This document shows, one piece after another, positions 7,245-13,763 of a stretch of 13,763 nt of DNA (position 1 is its first letter; the number at the start of each line of letters is the position of its first letter). Below the pieces are notes generated by a model. It saw nothing but the letters and a program-made list of their open reading frames with translations, ran no database searches and was not told the DNA's origin. This DNA comes from DAITMV01 sp036834985 (lineage in GTDB: Bacteria; Pseudomonadota; Gammaproteobacteria; Burkholderiales; Burkholderiaceae_B): assembly GCA_036834985.1 (NCBI GenBank), contig DAITMV010000072.1:1-13763 (forward strand), read 5' to 3'. The position numbers were made by a program, and so were the translations under genes.

Positions 7245-8903
7245 ATGCCAAATCGCCGGGATTTTTTTGGGCGAATGGGAATCACCGTTAGCCTGTTGAT
7301 CAGTTTGGCTAACCCCGGTTTATCCGCGTGGGCCGATGAGCCTCCGGTTGCTGCACCTGCAGCGTCGGGATTCCCTTTCGTTGACACCATTACTGAAGTG
7401 TTCAGAGGGTCTGACAAAAAGGCCCCGGCCGCCATTGAAGAAGCCCCGATGGGCACCCCGCCCGTGCGCTACAAAGAGGGCGCCAAGCGGCCATCGGCCA
7501 TGATGCAGTCAGGCCAGCCAGGCACAGTCGATACGTCGGCCCTCTCGCCAAGTACACCTCCCATGCAGGCGCTGACGGACATTCAAATGCCCCGCCCCAT
7601 TGATTTGACGGCACCAGCCAGCGATGTATGGCAACGCATTCGAAACGGCTTTGCGGTGCCCAATCTGGATTCGCCCCTGGTGGCTGAAAAACAGGGCTTG
7701 TACGTTGCCCGCCCCCAGCAATTAAAGATCATGTTTGAGCGGGCCAGCCTCTACCTGTACTACATCACCGAGCAATGTGAACGACGAGGCTTGCCCACGG
7801 AACTGGCCCTGCTGCCTTTTATTGAAAGCGCCTTTAATCCGCATGCCATGTCGCCTGCCCGCGCATCCGGGCTGTGGCAGTTCATCCCGTCCACTGGCCG
7901 CTCATATGGCCTCAAACAAGACAGCGTCCGCGATGAACGGCGTGACATTCTGGCCTCCACCGGTGCAGCGCTCGACTATCTGACCACGCTCTACGAAATG
8001 TATGGTGACTGGTATCTGGCGCTGGCGTCTTACAACTGGGGGGAAGGATCCGTAGCGCGGGCCATAGACCGCAACCGCTCACAGGGTCTGCCGACAGATT
8101 ATCTGAGCCTGTCGATGCCCGACGAAACGCGAAACTATGTTCCTAAACTACAAGCAATAAAAAACATCATCAACTCGCCCGCTGCGTTCAACATCAGCCT
8201 GCCGCAACTGAGTAACGAGCCTTACTTCACCACCGTGGTCAAACCCACCGGGCTGGATATAAAAAACGCCGCCAAAATGGCTGACATGAGCATTGATGAG
8301 TTTAAGGCCCTGAACCCCAGCTTTAACAAACCACAGGTGCGTCAGGGAGAGCCTGTCACCGTCCTGGTGCCCACCAGCAAAGTGGATTTGTTTTTATCCA
8401 ATCTGGATAAAAACGCCAAAGCAGGTGACTCCGATGCCTTCCGTCTGGACGAAAACGTGTTGTCGGGTCGAGGGGTCGGCTTAAAGGGTAGGATTTCGGG
8501 CAATACCGGCATTTTGAATCAGCAAGGCGGTGACGGCTCCACCTTGCCAACGATTGAAGAAGGACAAACCGGTTTGGCGATATTCCGTGACCCGTACCAG
8601 TACGAAAAGCAGGCCACGCAACTGAGCCAGGCCAACCCCTTGGCAGAAATCAAACGCTACCAGTTTGAGGAACCCATGCGTCGTGCCCCGGCTCGTGGCT
8701 ACGGCGTTCGGCCCAGCAAACATCAGCACGGACGTGGGCACGTTTCGGTCAGCAGCAAAGGGACATCCCACGGAAAATCGGCCGCCAGCAGCAAAACGAG
8801 CACCAAGCCAACGGTTAAAACAGGTGCTACCAAAGCCAGCGCCACCGCGGGAAAAAACAGTCCGTCGACCAAGGGCGTGATACGGGCACGCCCTGGCCGC
8901 TGA
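7245..8903 (+). CDS. mltD: membrane-bound lytic murein transglycosylase D-like protein
   Basis: This is a peptidoglycan-cleaving lytic transglycosylase of 552 residues, exported to the periplasm. Residues 1-30 look like a signal peptide with an RR motif (NRRDFFGR) and a likely AWA cleavage site before DEPP; there is no lipobox. A Pro/Ala-rich linker follows. The SLT domain spans about 170-310, with catalytic Glu194 in PFIESAFNP, then SPARASGLWQF, ALASYNWGEG and ETRNYVPKL. One weak LysM-like unit lies at about 333-375 (ALNPSFNK, GEPVTVLVP). The end (about 475-552) is a low-complexity tail rich in Lys, Ser, Thr, Ala and some His, where related enzymes often have further LysM repeats. The start at 7245 has a weak ribosome binding site. 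ATG 7275 would leave a signal peptide with no basic residues, so the longer form is preferred. Confidence 0.9.
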   Translation: MPNRRDFFGRMGITVSLLISLANPGLSAWADEPPVAAPAASGFPFVDTITEVFRGSDKKAPAAIEEAPMGTPPVRYKEGAKRPSAMMQSGQPGTVDTSALSPSTPPMQALTDIQMPRPIDLTAPASDVWQRIRNGFAVPNLDSPLVAEKQGLYVARPQQLKIMFERASLYLYYITEQCERRGLPTELALLPFIESAFNPHAMSPARASGLWQFIPSTGRSYGLKQDSVRDERRDILASTGAALDYLTTLYEMYGDWYLALASYNWGEGSVARAIDRNRSQGLPTDYLSLSMPDETRNYVPKLQAIKNIINSPAAFNISLPQLSNEPYFTTVVKPTGLDIKNAAKMADMSIDEFKALNPSFNKPQVRQGEPVTVLVPTSKVDLFLSNLDKNAKAGDSDAFRLDENVLSGRGVGLKGRISGNTGILNQQGGDGSTLPTIEEGQTGLAIFRDPYQYEKQATQLSQANPLAEIKRYQFEEPMRRAPARGYGVRPSKHQHGRGHVSVSSKGTSHGKSAASSKTSTKPTVKTGATKASATAGKNSPSTKGVIRARPGR

Positions 8904-8916
8904 GCGACCACGAGGA

Positions 8917-8933
8917 GCCCGCAACGGACGGGC
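8917..8933. terminator. weak GC hairpin between convergent genes
   Basis: GCCCG (8917-8921) and CGGGC (8929-8933) form a 5-bp stem with a 7-nt loop in the 38-nt gap between the convergent mltD and ABC ATPase stop codons. Neither strand has a T tract after it, so it is not a standard intrinsic terminator. It might act as a minor bidirectional hairpin. Confidence 0.15.
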
Positions 8934-8941
8934 CGCTGGCC

Positions 8942-10837
8942 TTAGATTCTTGGAACAGCCGCTAGGAGCGACCGGGTGTAAGCGGATCGGGGGGCCTGTA
9001 ACACCGTCGCCGCGGGTCCTTGTTCAACCACCTCCCCTTGCCGCAACACCACAATATCGTCAGCCATGTACTCCACCACCGCCAGGTTGTGCGTGATGAA
9101 CAAATAAGACAAACCGCGTTCGCGCTGCAACTGCAACAGCAGATTCAACACTTGCGCTTGTACTGAGACATCTAGCGCCGAGGTAGGCTCATCACACACC
9201 AGCAATTGAGGCTCTACCGCGAGCGCGCGGGCAATCGCAATGCGCTGGCGCTGACCTCCGGAGAACTCGTGTGGAAAACGCAAGGCCGCCTTGGCTGGCA
9301 GCGAGACGCTCTCCAGAACCTGCGCAATGCGCTGATCCTTGTCCGCCTCGCTTAAGTACGGACATAAGGCGTCAAGCCCCTCACGGATAATTTCACGTAC
9401 GCGATGGCGAGGGTTCAGCGAGGCAAACGGATCCTGAAACACCACCTGTACGGTTCGGCGCAACTGACGAAGCCGTTCGCCTGAGGCCGCTTGCATGTCC
9501 TGCTGAGCCAACATCACGCGCCCGCTGACCACGGCCGATTCGCCGAGTAGTTGCAGGATGGCTTTGGCTGCGGTGGTTTTACCGGATCCTGATTCCCCGA
9601 CCAACGCAACGGTTTGACCCGGACGAATCGTCATCGATAGGCCCTTAAGTACCGGCTTGAGCGAACGGCCCAATAAACCCTGCGATTGGCGATAAGACAC
9701 CGACAAGTCTTGAACCACCAACAGCGGTGATTGAGCGGCCTGCCGTTCACCCTGTGCGATGGTTGCCTGCGTTTGGACGCCATTCGAAACCAAAGAATGG
9801 GCCAACCCCTGCGCCGGTTGCAACAAGACGGGCGGAGCCTCGGGGTAAAAACACCGCACCCACCGGTCATCACCCATGGCGCTGAGCTCGGGCATATGCA
9901 ATTGACAGTCGTCCACAGCCTTGGGGCAGCGGGATGCAAAGCGGCAACCTGGGGGTAGAGCCGACAGCGAGGGTACCTGCCCACCGATGGCCATCAGCAA
10001 CTCACCCTTGCGATGTTGGTCAGGTAACGCTGCCAACAAGGCTTTGGCATACGGATGCTGAGGATGGACAAAAAACTGGCGGGTGGGCGATGACTCCACG
10101 ATTTGCCCGGCATACATGAGGGCTACGTGATCCGCCATTCGGGACACAATGCCCAGATCATGGGTGATCAGCACCATCGCCATACCCAGCTTGTGCTGCA
10201 GGCTTTTGAGCAGATCCAGCACCTGCGCCTGCACTGACACATCCAGGGCCGTGGTCGGCTCGTCGGCAATCAGGATATCGGGCCGCGCGGCCAGCGCAAT
10301 CGCAATCATGACACGTTGCTTTTGCCCGCCCGACAATTGGAACGGGTATTGGGCCAAACGGCCGGTCGGGTCATCAAGCCCCACCTGCGACAACCATTCA
10401 GCGGCCTGCGTCATCGCCTGCTGAACCGACATGGACTGGTGGGTCAGGATCACTTCGGTGATTTGTTCTCCGACTGTCATCACCGGATTCAAACTCGTAC
10501 CTGGTTCTTGAAAGATCAGACTGACCCGCCGCCCGCGGATCGTTCGCATCAAACGCTCGGGTAACAACAGCGTATCGGTCAACTGTCCGTCGTGATCAAG
10601 ACGAACGGAGCCAGCGATCACCGCCCCGCTTTCGGGCAGGAGCCGTGCGATGGACAAAGCTGTCATGGATTTGCCACAGCCCGACTCACCGACCAATGCA
10701 AAGGTTTTACCCTGCTCGACACACAAGGATAAATCATCCAGGGCATGTACCCATCCGTCATCGGATCTTAGACGGGTTGTCAGACCCGTCACTTCAAGCG
10801 CAGGCTGTTTACTAATGGTTGCCAAGGACATACTCAC
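8942..10837 (-). CDS. fused double ATPase of a peptide-type ABC importer
   Basis: This is a 631-residue cytoplasmic ATPase joining the OppD/DppD and OppF/DppF halves in one chain, as in YejF and similar proteins. Half one has Walker A GESGCGKS (50-57), signature LSGGQ (168-172), Walker B ILIADE and H-loop His226. Half two has GESGSGKT (414-421), FSGGQ (525-529), LLVCDE and His583. The first half ends with the oligopeptide-type extension, including HPQHPYAKALL and four cysteines (298, 304, 311, 329). That pattern is typical of DppD-like subunits, in which an iron-sulphur cluster has been reported. A Gln/Ala-rich linker (about 335-370) joins the halves. GTG 10837 overlaps the upstream permease stop as GTGA. 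ATG 10831, with AGGTG upstream, would be two codons shorter and is equally possible. It is the last gene of the operon. The substrate is unknown. Confidence 0.94.
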   Translation of the reverse strand: MSMSLATISKQPALEVTGLTTRLRSDDGWVHALDDLSLCVEQGKTFALVGESGCGKSMTALSIARLLPESGAVIAGSVRLDHDGQLTDTLLLPERLMRTIRGRRVSLIFQEPGTSLNPVMTVGEQITEVILTHQSMSVQQAMTQAAEWLSQVGLDDPTGRLAQYPFQLSGGQKQRVMIAIALAARPDILIADEPTTALDVSVQAQVLDLLKSLQHKLGMAMVLITHDLGIVSRMADHVALMYAGQIVESSPTRQFFVHPQHPYAKALLAALPDQHRKGELLMAIGGQVPSLSALPPGCRFASRCPKAVDDCQLHMPELSAMGDDRWVRCFYPEAPPVLLQPAQGLAHSLVSNGVQTQATIAQGERQAAQSPLLVVQDLSVSYRQSQGLLGRSLKPVLKGLSMTIRPGQTVALVGESGSGKTTAAKAILQLLGESAVVSGRVMLAQQDMQAASGERLRQLRRTVQVVFQDPFASLNPRHRVREIIREGLDALCPYLSEADKDQRIAQVLESVSLPAKAALRFPHEFSGGQRQRIAIARALAVEPQLLVCDEPTSALDVSVQAQVLNLLLQLQRERGLSYLFITHNLAVVEYMADDIVVLRQGEVVEQGPAATVLQAPRSAYTRSLLAAVPRI

Positions 10838-12231
10838 ACCTGCACCAATGATTTTTTGAGCTGACGGGCACGCGGATCAAATGCGTCGCGCACGGCATCC
10901 GCAAACAAATTGGCAGCCAGCACCAACACCAACATAAACGCAAACGCGGCGGCCAGCGTCCCCCCCCCCACGGGCTCACGCGATAACTCCAGACGCGCCG
11001 CGTTGATCATCGTCCCAAACGACAACGTCCCGGGGTCGACCCCAACGCCCACATAAGACAACACCGCCTCGGCAAGCACCAGACCTGAAAAATCCATCAC
11101 CAGGGAAATTAATACCAGATGCATCACATTGGGCAACAAGTGACGAATCAGTATGCTCCAGTGTGTTGCACCAAATGCTTTAGCGGCCTGCACATAGTCC
11201 AACTCGCGCAACTTGAACACTTCGCCCCGTAACAGCCGGGCCAACCCAGTCCAACTGGTCACTCCCAAAATAAAACACAGGAAGAACAATCGCACATCGG
11301 CCCGCTCCAAAGCGGTGGGAAATGCCTGCGGATTGGCATCGATGCCGACTTGCAACATCAGGACGGCCGCCGCAATCAGGAGCACCGACGGAATGGAGTT
11401 GAGCGTGGTGTAGATGTATTGGATCACGGTATCCACCCACCCACGAAAATACCCTGCCGCCAGCCCGGCCAAAATACCAATCGGCAACGTCACCAGCGTG
11501 GTCAGCAACCCTAGGACCATCGCGGTGCGGATGCTTTTGAGCGAGATGTAAAGGACGTCCAACCCAACTTTATCGGTGCCCAGCACATGGTAGGCTTGGG
11601 ACAATTGCCAGGCGATACCGCCCCCGGTACACAGCAAGGCCAACGTCATCAAGCCCCACTGCCGTGCGCGTGCAGCGTCTGTATGGGAGGGTAGTGGCTG
11701 TGCGCTTGTCCACAGCAAACTCAACACCATCCAGAGCAAACCGCCCAGAATACCGCCGCGAATGCCTCGCCACAGTTGATCACCAGGGGCATCCTCAACA
11801 CGCGCAAGCTGCTTGCCTGCAAATTTCAGTCGGGGATAGTCACGCACGGTCTGGCCATTTTTTTGAATGCTTTCTTTGCTCAAACCCATCACTGCCAAGG
11901 GGGCAGAATAGGATTTTTCCTGTCCGTTGACCAAAGGAGACAGCACATCATCAAGTACAGAGACGACCTGCGGCGAATAGGCGTCTTTGCCCGTGCTGGA
12001 TTGAACCCCCGCAGGGGCGGGTAGCAAGGGTCGGTAGTGAATGCTGTCGAGCAGGGTGATCAACAAGCCACCCGCCAAAATGACTGCGCTGGCTACCGCG
12101 GGGCCGCTGGTAAATACGTGGGACCACGTAGCGCGCGACAACGGGTTGGCGCGCACGCGGGCCGCGTAGACCGCCAGGGCCAGCAACAGGCCCCACAGCA
12201 TGATATCTGTCCATAACAATACGAGTTTCAT
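10834..12231 (-). CDS. ABC importer permease, OppC/DppC type with long N-terminal extension
   Basis: This is an inner-membrane permease of 465 residues, whereas OppC/DppC proteins are usually about 300. The canonical part starts near residue 215 with HVLGTDKVGLDVLY and carries the ATPase-contacting EAA loop at about 349-369 (AKAFGATHWSI, then RHLLPN). Before it are two membrane segments (about 5-24 and 45-63), a polar stretch of about 95 residues (66-155) that should face the periplasm, and two more hydrophobic segments (about 157-175 and 193-212). I recall such enlarged permeases from other betaproteobacterial peptide importers, so the extension may be typical of the subfamily. The gene starts 4 nt after the OppB-type permease stop and overlaps the ATPase start by 4 nt. 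Codons 421-424 contain a run of ten G (10960-10969 on the plus strand). Confidence 0.92.
   Translation of the reverse strand: MKLVLLWTDIMLWGLLLALAVYAARVRANPLSRATWSHVFTSGPAVASAVILAGGLLITLLDSIHYRPLLPAPAGVQSSTGKDAYSPQVVSVLDDVLSPLVNGQEKSYSAPLAVMGLSKESIQKNGQTVRDYPRLKFAGKQLARVEDAPGDQLWRGIRGGILGGLLWMVLSLLWTSAQPLPSHTDAARARQWGLMTLALLCTGGGIAWQLSQAYHVLGTDKVGLDVLYISLKSIRTAMVLGLLTTLVTLPIGILAGLAAGYFRGWVDTVIQYIYTTLNSIPSVLLIAAAVLMLQVGIDANPQAFPTALERADVRLFFLCFILGVTSWTGLARLLRGEVFKLRELDYVQAAKAFGATHWSILIRHLLPNVMHLVLISLVMDFSGLVLAEAVLSYVGVGVDPGTLSFGTMINAARLELSREPVGGGTLAAAFAFMLVLVLAANLFADAVRDAFDPRARQLKKSLVQV
10960..10969 (-). repeat. homopolymeric G10 tract inside the permease gene
   Basis: The plus strand shows ten consecutive C, read as ten G in the permease mRNA. 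They encode the end of Val421 and Gly422-Gly424. Slippage by one or two bases would shift the frame about 42 codons before the stop. The sequence as given is in frame. Confidence 0.9.
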
Positions 12232-12235
12232 GCAC

Positions 12236-13213
12236 TTATTCCAGACGAATCCGAGGGTCGGCCAGGGTGTAGGCCACGTCGGTCAAGGCCAGCCCGATGA
12301 TGTACAGCACCGCCCCGATAAAGACCATGGCCCGCACAACACCGAAGTCTTGCGCCTGAATGGCCTCAATCGTGTAACTGCCCAAGCCGGGAATACCAAA
12401 AAACGACTCGGAAATCAGGCTGCCCATAAACAACAGGGGAATCACCGCGACCGAGCCGGTGAGTATGGGAATCAGCGCGTTGCGCAGTACATGGCGGAAC
12501 AGCACCCGGGTTTCAGACAAGCCCTTTGAACGTGCGGTACGTACATAATCTTTGGAGATTTCCTCGAGGAACAGGGTTCGGTACCAGCGCGCACCCCCAC
12601 CAATGCCACCGACCACACCAATCACCACAGGCAGCACCAAAAACCGCAGGGAGTCCAGCCCGCCGGCATACCCGGAAATCGGCACCAGATTAAGCATTTT
12701 GGAGAACAGGTACTGCCCGCCAATGATGTAAAACAGCCCCGAGATCGACATCGCCGCCACACAAAGAATGACCCCCCAGGTGTCCAGATACGTACCCCTG
12801 AAAAACGCCATGGCCATCGCAAACACAATATTGACCAACAGGCCCAACACAAACACTGGGACCGCCATGGCCAGACTGGGACCCACGCGGGCTGCGATTT
12901 CTCGGGCGATGTCCCGCCCGTCATCGGCTGCACCAAAATCGCCGGCAAACATGGGCAGTGATTTGCTGACAAAGATGGTGTTGGTGATGCGCTCGGCGCC
13001 TACCGCCTGTGCGTTATACAGCAGGGGTTTGTCGTAGCCTTTTTCGCGTTTCCACTGCTCAACGGCCGCCTGCGTGACACGTTTGCCCCCCAACGCCGTA
13101 CGGGCCATGTCATCGGGGGAGTTGACCTTGAAAAACAGCACAAAAGTAATGAGGTTCACCCCCACCAGAATCAACAGGGAATACACCAGCAGCCGCACCA
13201 AATAACGCATCAT
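12236..13213 (-). CDS. ABC importer permease, OppB/DppB type
   Basis: This is an inner-membrane permease of 325 residues, a normal length for the family. The first membrane helix is at about 4-28, followed by the periplasmic loop with the family motif KRVTQAAVEQWKREKGYDKPL. The remaining five helices lie between about 110 and 315. The EAA loop that contacts the ATPase is at about 225-250 (ARSKGLSETRVLFRHVLRNA). The C-terminus ends in the usual LADPRIRLE. The start ATG 13213 overlaps the stop of the binding protein as ATGA and has GGGAG six nt upstream, so translation is probably coupled. The next permease begins 4 nt after its stop. Confidence 0.95.
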   Translation of the reverse strand: MMRYLVRLLVYSLLILVGVNLITFVLFFKVNSPDDMARTALGGKRVTQAAVEQWKREKGYDKPLLYNAQAVGAERITNTIFVSKSLPMFAGDFGAADDGRDIAREIAARVGPSLAMAVPVFVLGLLVNIVFAMAMAFFRGTYLDTWGVILCVAAMSISGLFYIIGGQYLFSKMLNLVPISGYAGGLDSLRFLVLPVVIGVVGGIGGGARWYRTLFLEEISKDYVRTARSKGLSETRVLFRHVLRNALIPILTGSVAVIPLLFMGSLISESFFGIPGLGSYTIEAIQAQDFGVVRAMVFIGAVLYIIGLALTDVAYTLADPRIRLE

Positions 13214-13763
13214 GATGCGCTCCCGGACCGGTCGGCTTTTACGGTGGGGCCTGACTCATCACGAAGTAAGTCCTGCAGATCCGCCCTCAATCCGGTTTGC
13301 TCATCGCGTTTACGCCAGGCCCGCCAGGCAGGCCATATAAACAGGGCCCCTGCAATCGCCAACAGGATCATCGGCCAGGTGACGGGTTGATTCCACGCCA
13401 GGCGTTGACGCTCACGCAAGGGCACATCGATGCGTTTGTACTTCATGTCGTTACGCGCCAGATCATTCGGTTTGGAGTTTTTAAGCCAGGCATGGTTAAG
13501 CGCAAACTGACGGGGATAAAACGCAAACAGCCACGGGGCATCGTCCTGCACCATGCTGATCATTGTGGCGATCAGCGCTTTGCGCTCTTGGTTATTGGGC
13601 ATGGCTTTGACTTGCTCAAACAGGCGGTCATAGGCCGGATTGGCATAATTGGCGGCGTTTTCGCCATCGGCTTTGGCACGGCTATTCGGGCCGTACAGCA
13701 AAAACAGGAAATTCTCGGGATCGGGGTAGTCGGCATTCCAGCCCAAAAAGAACAGCTGTGCAT
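13210..13763 (-). CDS. peptide-type ABC substrate-binding protein (SBP_bac_5), C-terminal part only, with membrane anchor
   Basis: Only the last 184 or so codons are in the window; the N-terminus lies beyond 13763. The visible part starts inside the cluster C (SBP_bac_5) fold with LFFLGWNADYPDPENFLF, followed by NYANPAYDRLFEQ and DDAPWLFAFYP, the usual closing segment of oligopeptide-binding proteins. The chain does not end there. A hydrophobic segment (WPMILLAIAGALFIWPAW, coded at about 13324-13377) is followed by a basic RAWRKRDEQ and a polar 30-residue tail. By the positive-inside rule this would anchor the protein in the inner membrane with the tail in the cytoplasm. Most family members are free periplasmic proteins or N-terminal lipoproteins. 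The stop overlaps the OppB-type permease start by 4 nt. The ligand cannot be read. Confidence 0.9.
   Translation of the reverse strand, partial: AQLFFLGWNADYPDPENFLFLLYGPNSRAKADGENAANYANPAYDRLFEQVKAMPNNQERKALIATMISMVQDDAPWLFAFYPRQFALNHAWLKNSKPNDLARNDMKYKRIDVPLRERQRLAWNQPVTWPMILLAIAGALFIWPAWRAWRKRDEQTGLRADLQDLLRDESGPTVKADRSGSAS

Noticed and set aside
13744..13746. TTG at 13746 as the start of a short gene
   Set aside because: The frame continues upstream to the window edge with typical SBP_bac_5 residues (AQLFF), so this is an internal codon of a truncated gene.
1..13763. CRISPR arrays, insertion sequences, prophage genes, att sites next to the tRNA
   Set aside because: No repeat-spacer pattern, transposase, integrase or duplicated tRNA end was seen. 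The tRNA is flanked by ordinary core genes.

Overview
The window looks like a chromosomal segment of a betaproteobacterium, probably order Burkholderiales and perhaps Alcaligenaceae-like. This rests on three things: the methyltransferase - rnhA - dnaQ block divergent from gloB and a MltD-type transglycosylase, which I remember as a common Burkholderiales arrangement; the overall protein character; and a GC content that looks mid-50s percent by eye. No database search was possible. I see no phage, transposon, plasmid, CRISPR or toxin-antitoxin signature. Most of the window is core genome.

Layout. Positions 1-6310 are read on the minus strand. In transcription order they hold a SAM-dependent methyltransferase, rnhA (RNase HI), dnaQ (Pol III epsilon proofreading subunit), an AsmA-family envelope protein whose start overlaps the dnaQ stop (ATGA), tRNA-Val(CAC) with an encoded CCA end, a DUF1415 protein starting 22 nt after the tRNA, and a cyclic-nucleotide-binding/patatin (NTE-type) phospholipase cut off by the left edge. 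Positions 6301-8903 are read on the plus strand: gloB (glyoxalase II) and a MltD-like lytic transglycosylase with a possible Tat signal. The first codons of gloB and the methyltransferase overlap by 10 nt, so each promoter probably lies inside the other gene.

Positions 8942-13763 are again on the minus strand and form a tightly packed peptide-type ABC importer operon. It comprises a substrate-binding protein (3' end only, with a C-terminal membrane helix), an OppB/DppB-type permease, an enlarged OppC/DppC-type permease and a fused double ATPase. Neighbouring genes overlap by 4 nt or are separated by 4 nt, which implies translational coupling. mltD and this operon converge with only 38 nt between their stop codons.

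The genes serve DNA replication and repair (dnaQ, rnhA), envelope and cell-wall maintenance (AsmA, MltD, patatin), methylglyoxal detoxification (gloB) and peptide or similar solute uptake. I found no convincing undescribed system. The most unusual signals are a run of ten G inside the enlarged permease gene (possible slippage site), the membrane-tethered binding protein, the RR-type signal on MltD, and the tRNA/DUF1415 and gloB/methyltransferase junctions.
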